NCBI GenBank assembly: GCA_963845975.1
Contig: CAWJUD010000001.1
Coordinates: forward strand, 1,550,001-1,614,000
From: JBEKIK01 sp963845975
Lineage (GTDB): Bacteria > Planctomycetota > Planctomycetia > Pirellulales > Thermoguttaceae
Length of the DNA: 64,000 nt
Direction: 5' to 3'
This document shows positions 46,013 through 54,012 of the stretch, in pieces. The notes below the pieces were generated by a model. It was not told the DNA's origin, ran no database searches, and worked only from the letters and a program-made list of their open reading frames with translations. The translations under genes were made by a program, and so were the position numbers. Positions within the stretch are counted from its first letter, which is position 1, and the number at the start of each line of letters is the position of its first letter.

Positions 46013-46627
46013 TTGGGTGCGGGCAAACAGTTTTAGCCCTATATTAAGAGAAGCCGGCGGCCCCGCCTTCATCTCCTGATCGTCAATCTGCAACCGGTGA
46101 AAAAACCGTCCGCGGCGCGGCTCAGGCCGACGCCGGCCGACCAGTCCAACTGGAAGTTCGGCGTGACCAGGCAGGTAAAGGCCCAAAAATTCGGCCACCA
46201 ATCGCACCAGTGCAAGGCCGTTTATCTGTAAATCGGCTTTTTTACCAGCCCTGGCAAATGAATCTACCCCATCTAAGTGTATGAAGCCTTGGCTAAAACA
46301 CCCTACGCCATAATTACGTTAATAACTTCAAGGATTTAAGTAACTTATAATCGTGCAAGCCTTTTCTTATTCTGATAATCTGATTTTGAAAAAGTCTATA
46401 GAGCGGCAGCGACGTTGAGATGGATCGACAGTAAATAAGCAATCCTTATATTATGTATTAGCATCTAAATCGTTTATAAACCCATTGTCATTGGCTATAA
46501 TCGCCGTCTAAAGCTGCCGGATTGGGAAATCGGCCAAAGGTTGATTCTCGGCAGCCGGTCATGAGCCGTTGCACTGCCATGCCGAGCGATCAAGGGTGCA
46601 CGGGCTGTAACAAAAAGGAAGCGTAAT
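46013..46627. other. Intergenic region and structured leader
   Basis: No gene is recognised in these 615 bases. The last 120 bases form two inverted repeats described in a separate entry. The part at 46050-46230 is GC-rich and could be a gene remnant, but I cannot identify it. Confidence 0.35.
46513..46606 (+). promoter_or_regulatory. Candidate structured 5' leader of the glutamate-synthase-domain gene
   Basis: Two nested-free hairpins precede the start at 46628: GCTGCCG (46513-46519) with CGGCAGC (46549-46555), and AGCCgtTGCAC (from 46564) with GTGCAcgGGCT (to 46606). The gap to the ribosome site AAGGAAG is 11 bases. This could be a cis-regulatory RNA; no known riboswitch consensus is recognised. 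Confidence 0.35.
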
Positions 46628-48232
46628 ATGAATTTACAAACGCCGTGTGGGAATGACATATCGCAAACCAGGAACCGATCTCGTAATGTTGCACCGTACT
46701 CCGGTCTGTGCACGCGATGCCTGGATAGCTGTGTGGGTAATTGCGAGATATTCAAGTCGTCGTTGCGGGGCCGCGAAGTGATCTATCCCGAACCTTTCGG
46801 CGAGCTTACGGCCGGCGGCGACAAAAATTATCCGGTCGATTATTCGCATTTGAACATCCTGGGTTACGCCTTGGGCGCGGAGGCCATAGACGAGGCCAAT
46901 CCGGACAAGGCGATCTTCCCCGACGTCGACACTTCCACGGTCTACGGCCACACCCATCCCGTGCGCATGAAGATGCCCATCTTTACCGGCGCCTTGGGTT
47001 CCACCGATATCGCCCGGATTCACTGGGACGGTTTGGCGGCCGGGGCGGCCATTTGCGGAATTTCCTTGGTCATCGGCGAAAACGTGTGCGGAATCGATCC
47101 CGACTTGCAGCGCAACAGCAACGGCAGAGTAACCAATTCGCCCGAAATGAAACGCCGCATCGACGTCTACAAATCATGGAAGGACCAATTCGGCGACATC
47201 ATCGTGCAGATGAACGTGGAAGACACCCGGCTGGGCGTGGCCGAATACGTGGTGGAAAAACTAGGCGTGGAAACCATCGAACTGAAGTGGGGCCAAGGCG
47301 CAAAGTGCATCGGCGGCGAAATCAAGGTCCGCGATCTGGATCGGGCCCTGGAGTTGCGCAAGCGGGGATACATTGTCACTCCCAATCCCGAGGACCCGGC
47401 CATCCAAGCCGCCTTCAAATCCGGAGCGATCAAGGAATTCGAACGCCATTCGCGCCTGGGATTCATCGACGAAGAGGGTTTCCTGCGGGCTGTGGAATAC
47501 CTGCGGCGGAAGATCGGCGTGAAGCGGGTTTCGCTCAAGACCGGGGCCTACGGCGCTCGCGAGTTGGCCATGGCCATCAGATGGTCGTCCAAGGCCAGGG
47601 TCGATCTGTTGACCATCGACGGGGCCGGGGGCGGGACCGGCATGAGTCCCTGGCGGATGATGGAAGAATGGGGCATTCCCACCTTCTATTTGCAGTCCAT
47701 GGCCTATAGTTTTGCCAAGAAACTGGCCACCCGCGGCGAGTGGATCCCCGATCTGGCCATGGCCGGCGGATTTTCGACCGAAGACCACATCTTCAAGGTG
47801 CTGGCCATGGGTGCGCCGTATTTCCGCGCAGTGTGCATGGGTCGGGCATTGATGGTTCCGGGCTTCGTGGGCGACAACATCGACGGCGTATTGCGCAACT
47901 CCCGCCCCACAAAATGGAAGGAATTGCCCAATACCGTAAGCGCCTACGGCGATCGGCCCGAGCAAATCTTCGTGACCTACGAAACCCTGGCCCAGCGCTT
48001 CGGCCGCGACGAGATGGCCCGATTGCCCCTGGGCGCGGTGGCCATGTATACCTACGTGGACAAGCTGCGGACCGGACTAAGCCAACTCATGGCCGGCGCC
48101 CGCAGCTTCCGCCTGGATACGGTAAAACGCGCAGACCTGATCGCGCTGACCGAAGAAGCCGCCAAAATTTCCGGAATTCCGTATATCATGGACGCGGGCA
48201 TGGAAGAAGCGGAAAGAATCCTCAACAGCTAA
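46628..48232 (+). CDS. FMN-binding glutamate synthase domain protein (archaeal-type GltB-like)
   Basis: A 534-residue protein of the glutamate-synthase FMN-domain family. A Cys-rich head, CTRCLDSCVGNCEIF (28, 31, 35, 39), may hold an Fe-S cluster. Core blocks are ELKWGQGAKCIGGEIKV, RVSLKTGAYGARELAMAIRW, LLTIDGAGGGTGMSPW and DLAMAGGFSTEDHIFKVLAM. No amidotransferase domain is present, as in stand-alone archaeal-type GltB. It may use ammonia or another partner; reaction is inferred. AAGGAAG precedes the ATG, and a terminator follows. Confidence 0.88.
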   Translation: MNLQTPCGNDISQTRNRSRNVAPYSGLCTRCLDSCVGNCEIFKSSLRGREVIYPEPFGELTAGGDKNYPVDYSHLNILGYALGAEAIDEANPDKAIFPDVDTSTVYGHTHPVRMKMPIFTGALGSTDIARIHWDGLAAGAAICGISLVIGENVCGIDPDLQRNSNGRVTNSPEMKRRIDVYKSWKDQFGDIIVQMNVEDTRLGVAEYVVEKLGVETIELKWGQGAKCIGGEIKVRDLDRALELRKRGYIVTPNPEDPAIQAAFKSGAIKEFERHSRLGFIDEEGFLRAVEYLRRKIGVKRVSLKTGAYGARELAMAIRWSSKARVDLLTIDGAGGGTGMSPWRMMEEWGIPTFYLQSMAYSFAKKLATRGEWIPDLAMAGGFSTEDHIFKVLAMGAPYFRAVCMGRALMVPGFVGDNIDGVLRNSRPTKWKELPNTVSAYGDRPEQIFVTYETLAQRFGRDEMARLPLGAVAMYTYVDKLRTGLSQLMAGARSFRLDTVKRADLIALTEEAAKISGIPYIMDAGMEEAERILNS

Positions 48233-48265
48233 ACATGAAACACACTCGGGTGTAAATAAAAACGC

Positions 48266-48298
48266 TGTTGGGGTGGCAGTTAAACTGCCACCCCAACA
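48266..48298. repeat. GGGGTGGCAGT/ACTGCCACCCC palindrome
   Basis: TTGGGGTGGCAGT and ACTGCCACCCCAA flank TAA, a 13-pair hairpin. Same class as 30334. Confidence 0.65.
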
Positions 48299-48330
48299 TT
48301 GCCACAGAACGCCTAACGCAGAAGGCAGGA

Positions 48331-48372
48331 CGCAGAGCGAGGAATTAATTTCCTTCGCTCTGCGTTTTTTGT
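48331..48372 (+). terminator. Rho-independent terminator
   Basis: CGCAGAGCGAGGAA and TTCCTTCGCTCTGCG pair with only a small bulge (one extra T), followed by TTTTTTGTTG at 48365. It is 100 bases downstream of the glutamate-synthase-domain gene, whose transcript it probably ends. Confidence 0.75.
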
Positions 48373-48411
48373 TGTTTCGTTAAAACAAAAACATGCTCAA
48401 GAGTCTTACGC

Positions 48412-48542
48412 CTAAGTGGAACTGCATTAATAGTTATGCCATGTCATTCTGAGCGCAGCGAAGAATCTAGCGGTTAATTGAGATCCTTCGCTGCGCTCAG
48501 GATGACTGTACCAAGCTCAAGTTATCATACGGTTCCACTTAG
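48412..48542. mobile_element. MITE-like element with CTAAGTGGAAC ends
   Basis: 131 bases with perfect 11-base terminal inverted repeats, CTAAGTGGAAC (48412-48422) and GTTCCACTTAG (48532-48542). Inside, GTCATTCTGAGCGCAGCGAA and TTCGCTGCGCTCAGGATGAC form a second long hairpin. Non-coding. It lies 60 bases from the split tRNA-Arg. Confidence 0.65.
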
Positions 48543-48603
48543 CATTGCCAATGTGCTCGACTCAGGTCGTTTAGATCATCAAAGAGTTGAATGACCCGCA
48601 AAG

Positions 48604-48655
48604 TACGCCCGGAGGGATTCGAACCCCCAACCCTCGGTTCCGAAGACCGATGCGC
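48604..48655 (-). tRNA. tRNA-Arg(TCG), 3' half only
   Basis: On the minus strand the sequence runs from the anticodon arm (TCGGT CTTCGGA ACCGA) through the T arm (GGGGG TTCGAAT CCCTC) to the acceptor strand CGGGCGT A. The 5' half is not upstream; after TCCGAAGACCGATGCGC (48639-48655) the DNA is foreign. The missing half, GCGCCCG TG GCGCAACTGG, lies at 53044. Joined, they make a complete tRNA-Arg with anticodon TCG. The gene is therefore split, probably by integration at the anticodon loop. Confidence 0.82.
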
Positions 48656-48825
48656 CGATCGCGTAACCTCTAAACACACAAAGCACTTAGGAAAAACGCA
48701 AAACTCAGTGGTACCCACAGTGGTGCCAAACAGCTTTCCTCTCAATGGACATAATTTCCTTAATCTGCCGCGAGTGAGGATTTCACCGGTCACACCCTGG
48801 CGGTTTTATGACAGGCTTGGCCTTG

Positions 48826-49252
48826 TCATCGTGTTAGTTTTTTCTCAACAAGATAGACAGCGGCGCCACGCCTTTTCGCCCGGTCGGTCAAATCAGTGAC
48901 AGACAGATCGTCCAAGGCGAATTGTTTGAAGTGATGTTCCAGATGATATGGCAGACAATTGCATCGATACACATTGGTACTCGGATGGCAAGGACGGGCG
49001 AAATAACCTGTCGCGAGTATTTCAACGAGTTGAGGTTCCACGAAGCGTCGCTTCCCAATAAAGTGATCCCAATCCCCAACGAGGCCATTGGTCATCCCAG
49101 GTCATACTGGTAACGCGAATTCGGCGGCCCGTGGTCACGTCGAGAGATGTTATGAGTCGTGTTTCCCTCAATGCACTGCACAGCAAGCGCTGGTTGTACC
49201 TTTGTATCTGATCCACGGTGCGACCTTTCTGCGCGGCTGCTACGGTTGGAAC
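48826..49252 (-). pseudogene. Hypothetical protein downstream of SPL gene, probable frame break
   Basis: A GTG (about 49220) behind AGAAAGG starts VDQIQRYNQRLLCSALRETR and TSLDVTTGRRIRVTSMTWDD. Near 49100 another frame takes over: GLVGDWDHFIGKRRFVEPQL, VYRCNCLPYHLEHHFKQFAL, LTDRAKRRGAAVYLVEKKLT, ending at 48826. Both parts look protein-like and adjoin, so one protein of about 130 residues with a one-base change is likely. No family is recognised. It follows the SPL gene by about 20 bases, possibly the same transcript. Confidence 0.4.
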
Positions 49253-50196
49253 AGTTCCAATTGGCCGTCCCCGCGGACCGCAGGCGGCCAGCGGCCCGAA
49301 ATGTGGCAAGAGCCACTGGAGATGTCCGGGTTCTTGCAGGCACAGACGAGGACCTCCAGGCCGTAACGGTGCGCAATGGATTTCAGACGCTCCATGATCT
49401 CCAGACGCGCTGAAGCCGGAAGCGCTGACACCCGGCTGTTGCCCGCATGGATCGCCAGAGGCTCGCCATCGGCGAAGCAGTCTAAGATCCTATTGAGCAT
49501 CAGTTCGTCCTCGACGTGCCGCCGCAGCGATCCGATCACCGCCGGCCGGAGAAACAGCACGCTGGCGGCAATTCTGCGCACGCCGATGCGGGCCAATGCA
49601 GCACAGAGCGGCTCCAGGCAGTCCACGCCGTCGGTCACGCCGGGCATAATTGGGTCGAGCCTCGCCTCGATCGGGACGTGTGCGCCGATCAGCTCGGCCG
49701 CTTGTGCGAGCCGGACCTCCGGTGTCGCCGCGCGGGGTTCAAACGCGGCGGCGGTTAGTGGATCAAGAGTAATCAGCCCGATCCGCCCCTGAACCAGTGG
49801 TACATGGGCGGCCAAGAGGTTGCGATGTGGCTCGGGAATCCGCCCCTTGGTGACAAAGGCTACGCCAATCTCCGATTCCAAGAGAAACCTGAACACGTCG
49901 TAAGTCATTTTCAGGACCTCGGGAATCGGCTGGAAAGGATCGCTCGACGGACTGAAATACACCGTGGTGGGTTTCTTGCGCTTGCGGTGCAACTCATCAC
50001 GCAACTTGGCGAGCGTATTAGTGTAAAATCTGACCTTGCCTTCCCCAGGGTGCGTCAGGTAGCCGCGGGCGTAACAGTAGCGGCACTCGTGGGCGCAGCC
50101 TGCCGTCAGGTTGACGGTCGGCATGTGTGCTAGACAAGCCAAACTGGATGGCGTAAGCACTGCTGATTTTCGTTCCTCGAAAAGGATCTCGACCAT
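49240..50196 (-). CDS. SPL-family radical SAM protein (segment A, first)
   Basis: A 318-residue radical SAM protein. The cluster motif is LTAGCAHECRYCYARGY (Cys 34, 38, 41). FSPSSDPFQPIPEVLKMTYD and VAFVTKGRIPEPH are typical of the SPL-like group. The C-terminus has a further Cys group (VCACKNPDISSGSCHISG), which may bind a second cluster. It is encoded 30 bases downstream of the DUF523 gene on the same strand. Substrate unknown; relatives act on nucleic-acid bases. Confidence 0.85.
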   Translation of the reverse strand: MVEILFEERKSAVLTPSSLACLAHMPTVNLTAGCAHECRYCYARGYLTHPGEGKVRFYTNTLAKLRDELHRKRKKPTTVYFSPSSDPFQPIPEVLKMTYDVFRFLLESEIGVAFVTKGRIPEPHRNLLAAHVPLVQGRIGLITLDPLTAAAFEPRAATPEVRLAQAAELIGAHVPIEARLDPIMPGVTDGVDCLEPLCAALARIGVRRIAASVLFLRPAVIGSLRRHVEDELMLNRILDCFADGEPLAIHAGNSRVSALPASARLEIMERLKSIAHRYGLEVLVCACKNPDISSGSCHISGRWPPAVRGDGQLELFQP

Positions 50197-50225
50197 GACA
50201 GTATCATTAAGGATTAATGAGCTTA

Positions 50226-50684
50226 TTATCCAACTCTAATAACCTTGACACCCCCGCGAGAGAGAAGTTCTCCAGTCACTCCATGCCGATCACAAGATGG
50301 ACTGCCTCCTTTCAGATAAGCCCGTTTTGCACCAATAATGCGAGCGATCTCCAGGGAATACCGTGCACCATTTACGTGGTATTTGGTTACATCTTCCCCG
50401 GTTTCCGGAGCAATGATTTGCAGATTTTTATCAAGAACTTGTGTTCCTGTGCCACTGAGCGTCTCACTGGTCCTTGGTGTAGGCATGCCACCGAGTTGCT
50501 CGGGACAAACTGGCACTAAGACGTAGTTGCTTTTCAAACTCTCGATCAATTTCTCGCGCTTCTTTGCCCGCCTCCCGTGCCAGCGGCAAGGAATGCCCAA
50601 CAGACAAGCGCTGATCAGCACCGGTTCTACCTGTTTGCCGCAATCGAAAAGGTAATGCTGAGCTGTTCTTTTTGCAATTCCCAT
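50226..50684 (-). CDS. DUF523 protein (TudS-type thiouracil desulfidase family)
   Basis: A 152-residue DUF523 protein. The conserved cysteines are in LISACLLGIPCRW, VLVPVCPEQLGGMPTPR and GGSPSC, the pattern of the [4Fe-4S] desulfidases typified by TudS. The family removes sulfur from thiouracil or related compounds; other members are uncharacterised. It is the first gene of a minus-strand pair with the SPL protein. The N-terminal 20 or so residues (MGIAKRTAQHYLFDCGKQVE) are longer than usual, so the true start may be internal. Confidence 0.88.
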   Translation of the reverse strand: MGIAKRTAQHYLFDCGKQVEPVLISACLLGIPCRWHGRRAKKREKLIESLKSNYVLVPVCPEQLGGMPTPRTSETLSGTGTQVLDKNLQIIAPETGEDVTKYHVNGARYSLEIARIIGAKRAYLKGGSPSCDRHGVTGELLSRGGVKVIRVG

Positions 50685-50796
50685 AAGATTTACGAAATAA
50701 GGCTGTTCTTCTCTTGTTAAACTGCAACGCTATGTTATACTGTACGCATGTACCTATTGCATGTCAATATAGTAGTTTCATCAAAATGGCGGGAAT

Positions 50797-51933
50797 ATGC
50801 ATCTCTTTGACACAAAATTCGACCTGGAACTCGGTCTTTCGCTTGCTCGGCGTGTCGATCCAAAATATCAACCTGTTTTCGAGAAATTGCCTGAGCATGA
50901 TCGCGCCGCATTGGCTCTCTATTTCCTTCCACATCAATCTAAAAAAGAAATTCTAGAGGTCACTCGGCCGCACGTCATCAAATGGTATTGCCCCTTTGCC
51001 GACCAGCGCCAGTTTCCATCCGGACATAGGTACTGCATCAATGTATATACTGGCTGCGAACATCACTGCGAATACTGCTATGCGACAGGCTATATCTCCG
51101 CCCAGCCAAATTGTAAAAACGATTTCCGACGCGATCTAGTCAAGGACTTAGATGCTTTAGACGCATACAATGTTCCTCCGGCGCCAGTTCACTTGTCGAA
51201 TAGCACGGATCCGTTTCAACCATTGGAACAGGAACATCATCATGCTCTCTACGCAATGGAAAAACTTGCAGAGCGACGGCACCGATTCACTACTGTCACC
51301 ATACTGACCAAGAATCCGGCCGTACTGATGGACGAAAGATATATCAATGTGCTGCATCGCTTGAATGTCTTGCCGCGCAATCATCCCCGACGTCAGTGGT
51401 TTGAAAGCAATGGATATACACCTTTACATGTTGAATGCTCTTTGGCCTTCTACAACGACCAGCATAGACAGTTGCTAGACCCATCAGCCCCAAGCGTCGA
51501 AAGCCGCATGGCAGCGATCCAATTTTTGCGTAAAGAGGATATCCCCACTTATGTCCGTATCGATCCATTGTTCCCGCGGGATCCATTATTAAATGGGAAA
51601 ACGATGAGCGACTTCAACTTGCCTGATGTTCAATCCATCTCTGACTTGGAGGCCCTTGTCCACTTTTGCCGGGAAATCAGTGTAGGGCACATTATCTATT
51701 CGGTCGCAAAGATTACCCAACCACGGGCAGCACATTTTTCTGCAGTTATGCAGAAAATGAAATGCGTGTATGAACACCTGGCAGAAAAACAAACACTGGT
51801 TTTTCACGGTGGATCATGGCGGTTACCAGAAATCGTTGCTAAACAGTTCGTCATCAATCCATTTTTGGATCTCTGCCATCAGCATGCAGTTGGAGCAAAG
51901 TCATGCAAGGCCAATCTGATTTCTACTCCTTAG
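50797..51933 (+). CDS. SPL-family radical SAM protein (segment A, second)
   Basis: A 378-residue protein, divergent from the DUF523/SPL pair. The motif is VYTGCEHHCEYCYATGY (Cys 87, 91, 94), followed by VHLSNSTDPFQPLEQEHHHA and VTILTKNPAVLMDE. An N-terminal 80-residue extension carries CPFADQRQFPSGHRYC. Related to but clearly distinct from its neighbour at 49240. GCGGGA precedes the ATG. The substrate is unknown. Confidence 0.85.
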   Translation: MHLFDTKFDLELGLSLARRVDPKYQPVFEKLPEHDRAALALYFLPHQSKKEILEVTRPHVIKWYCPFADQRQFPSGHRYCINVYTGCEHHCEYCYATGYISAQPNCKNDFRRDLVKDLDALDAYNVPPAPVHLSNSTDPFQPLEQEHHHALYAMEKLAERRHRFTTVTILTKNPAVLMDERYINVLHRLNVLPRNHPRRQWFESNGYTPLHVECSLAFYNDQHRQLLDPSAPSVESRMAAIQFLRKEDIPTYVRIDPLFPRDPLLNGKTMSDFNLPDVQSISDLEALVHFCREISVGHIIYSVAKITQPRAAHFSAVMQKMKCVYEHLAEKQTLVFHGGSWRLPEIVAKQFVINPFLDLCHQHAVGAKSCKANLISTP

Positions 51934-51987
51934 CCCTCGACGACTTATGCCAACGTCTGCCAGTAATCACCCCGAACAACGCCGGCT

Positions 51988-52344
51988 TCAAACTGGCTGG
52001 GGCTCGCGGCAAAGCGCGACAAAACGAATCTCAACCCGCTTATTTAGAGCGGTCGCAATACGGCGCAACATGGCCAAAGAGTGGCCTTCGTAATCCGCAT
52101 TCTCGAGGCGGCAAATCACCGATGCTGTTGTACCTACAAGCTTGGCAAGTTCTCGCTGGCTTAGGCTGGCTTTTTCACGCAGATTATAAATCTGACGAGC
52201 TACCGCTGCATTAGATCGCTCCTCTTCTAGGAGGGCCATTTTCTCTGCAGAGCCCTCAAAGTATCGGCGATGTAGAATTGCAACAGCATCCTTGGTAGGT
52301 TTTTGTCGTTTGCCGGTAGTTTTTTTCCGAGACATGTTTTTCAC
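51988..52344 (-). CDS. XRE-family antitoxin (HigA-like)
   Basis: A 118-residue protein with a C-terminal helix-turn-helix: REKASLSQRELAKLVGTTAS, VICRLENADYEGHSLAMLRR, IATALNKRVEIRFV. The last stretch is typical of HTH antitoxins paired with RelE/HigB toxins. Its start overlaps the toxin stop by four bases (ATGA). It appears intact, unlike the toxin. It should repress its own operon. Confidence 0.85.
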   Translation of the reverse strand: MKNMSRKKTTGKRQKPTKDAVAILHRRYFEGSAEKMALLEEERSNAAVARQIYNLREKASLSQRELAKLVGTTASVICRLENADYEGHSLAMLRRIATALNKRVEIRFVALCREPQPV

Positions 52345-52706
52345 TCCTTAAAAGTGTATTTTTCGGGATTGCTTACAAACTTGTTTTTACGTTTTATTGC
52401 TGATTCTATGTCCTTACGCGCGACAAGCCGCTGTTTGACCAGTCCTTGGGCAAGTACTGCCGCTTTCCTCTCATGAAAAAAATAAAGGATTCGAAAGTTC
52501 ATGCCTTGCAGCCCAATACGCAATTCATAGATGCCATCGCGGAGATAACCTGCTTCAGGGCGGCGCAATTCGTGTCCCATATGCTTTAGCCGCTCGATTT
52601 TGACGGTGCATTTGGCCTGTGCCTATACCGTCAGTTTATCGAGCCAGTCCAGGACCGGGACGGTTCCATCATCATCTCTGAAGAAGACAACATCGATTTT
52701 TGGCAT
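52341..52706 (-). pseudogene. RelE/HigB-type toxin with in-frame amber codon
   Basis: From ATG 52706, behind a strong AGGAGGA site, the frame reads MPKIDVVFFRDDDGTVPVLD, then WLDKLTV, TAG at 52623-52625, and goes on in the same frame as AQAKCTVKIERLKHMGHELR, YLRDGIYELRIGLQGMNFRI and SNPEKYTFKE to 52341. The whole is a normal 121-residue Gp49-type toxin apart from the stop. The toxin is thus probably inactive while its antitoxin remains, unless the stop is a sequencing error. Confidence 0.75.
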
Positions 52707-52823
52707 CCATTCCTCCTATTACTATGTTCGCATATTTGCGAACAAATGTCAAGAAATATTTAGCACAATTCCCAAAACAGTGCGGCAAAAGAGTGAAGCA
52801 TCGGTATTACTGGTAGCGTTTAA

Positions 52824-53044
52824 AAAGTGCCCGCTATGGTGCCGTACAATCTGCACTCTGGGCGTCACCAGTGTTACAATCTGCATCAATTTGCAACAAT
52901 ATGCGTAAAATAGGCAGAGATCCCTCGGTTTTGTAAACCGATGCGCCATCGAAGTGTGATTATAACTCGTTACTAGATAAGATGTTATGCCTCTCAAATG
53001 TGTGGTCCGAAGACCGATGCGCTATCCAGTTGCGCCACGGGCGC
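52824..53044. repeat. Right-junction repeat, copy 1
   Basis: About 220 bases nearly identical to 57875-58097. It starts AAAGTGCCCGCTATGGTGCC, passes an anticodon-arm look-alike (TCGGTT-7-CCGATGCGCC at about 52925) and ends with the tRNA-Arg 5' half. It marks the end of segment A. Confidence 0.8.
53006..53044 (-). tRNA. tRNA-Arg(TCG), 5' half (copy 1)
   Basis: Minus strand: GCGCCCG acceptor, TG, D arm GCGC-AACTGGATA-GCGC, then A TCGGT CTTCGGA. The acceptor pairs with CGGGCGT of the 3' half at 48604. The tRNA text stops after the anticodon loop, at the core TCCGAAGACCGATGCGC (53006-53022) shared with 48639-48655. Confidence 0.82.
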
Positions 53045-53179
53045 TTAATAAATCATTTATAAACGGGTTCCCACAACAGGGAAAGTGGCCTTGGGCGTTG
53101 AAATGGTGCCCAATTTGTGGTTTTCAAATAAAATGGCAAATAAATTTGGGACGGATATCCTCAGCCAATTGTCTGTTAT

Positions 53180-53353
53180 TCACCCCAGCGCCATGTCAGA
53201 GATATCTTTTCGGCACCAGGCGCCTTTCCAGCGGATGCATTTTACCGCGCGGTAGGCGTTGAGTTTGGCCTGGGCGATGATCGAGCCCAGGGCGGTGACA
53301 TTCAAGACTCGGCCGCCGGTGGTCACTATCTGATCGTTCGCCACGGCCGTGGA
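53180..53353 (-). pseudogene. purD: purD C-terminal fragment
   Basis: The last 57 or so codons of purD (VANDQIVTTGGRVLNVTALG, AQAKLNAYRAVKCIRWKGAW, ending ISDMALG) lie here, closely matching 58358-58535 in the main purD gene. Similarity ends abruptly near 53353. It is a by-product of the duplicated junction and not a functional gene. Confidence 0.85.
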
Positions 53354-53574
53354 CCAGGGAAAAATGGCGTCATTGTGCTCGATACGGCGCCTGCGGGACG
53401 CCGCGCCGGGCATTGTCGCTCATGAATCCTCGCTGCAAGGCGGGGCCCTCCTAAAAATCCCTTGCTTCGACCTGCCCAAATAATCCGGAAAACGACCGGT
53501 CAATGAGGAAAGAGAATTTTCTTCGCTTCGCGTCCCGCGATTCCTTGGTCCCGGAGCGCGTCCGTGGATTAACT
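53354..53574. other. Segment B left end, no gene seen
   Basis: Between the purD fragment and the PilZ stop. No gene or repeat is recognised; GC content rises relative to segment A. Confidence 0.35.
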
Positions 53575-54012
53575 TTACGCGGGTGAACAGTCTGGCGAAA
53601 GAAAGGCGAGGCATTTTTCCCGCCCTTCGGAAGAAAGGCCTTTAATCAGTGCACCGCAGAAAAAGCAGCGGGAACGGTGTTTTCGGCATCGTTGGATCAG
53701 CGCCTGCAAAAGGTCGCCATTGGGAAAGATTAATTCCACGCGGTCCTGCGGCAAGAGGGGGTGAGAACACAAGAAACTAATCCCTCCTCGCGAAAGATCT
53801 CCGATATAAATCGCTTCCAGGGCGTCATCTTGGAGGAGGAGAGCACGCCCTCGGCAATAAAAACGGCGGAATTGCCGGCGATCCTGAAATTGAATCGGCA
53901 GTGGGCCTTGCACCCCCAAGAAATCTTTCTCTCTCTCGGGCAGGCAAATTTCGCAGCCGATTTGCTCCCACAGAGCATGAATCACGTTTTTTTCATCGCG
54001 TAGATCCAACAT
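53575..54012 (-). CDS. PilZ-domain (c-di-GMP binding) protein
   Basis: A 145-residue protein. The c-di-GMP site is visible: RRQFRRFYCRGRALL (the RxxxR part, about 45-50) and IGDLSRGGISFL (D-x-S-x-x-G, about 72-77). An N-terminal 40-residue YcgR-N-like part precedes it. Its start overlaps the HD-GYP gene end by 31 bases, so the two are probably co-expressed. It should respond to the c-di-GMP level set in part by that neighbour. Confidence 0.85.
   Translation of the reverse strand: MLDLRDEKNVIHALWEQIGCEICLPEREKDFLGVQGPLPIQFQDRRQFRRFYCRGRALLLQDDALEAIYIGDLSRGGISFLCSHPLLPQDRVELIFPNGDLLQALIQRCRKHRSRCFFCGALIKGLSSEGREKCLAFLSPDCSPA

Noticed and set aside
48539..48793. Protein on the minus strand across the tRNA-Arg half
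   Set aside because: Its text is a translation of the tRNA (a common spurious frame), not a gene.
48656..53005. Group I intron in the tRNA anticodon loop
   Set aside because: Bacterial tRNA introns do interrupt this loop, but the insert is 4.4 kb with genes on both strands and a 17-base duplication at its ends, which fits site-specific integration better.
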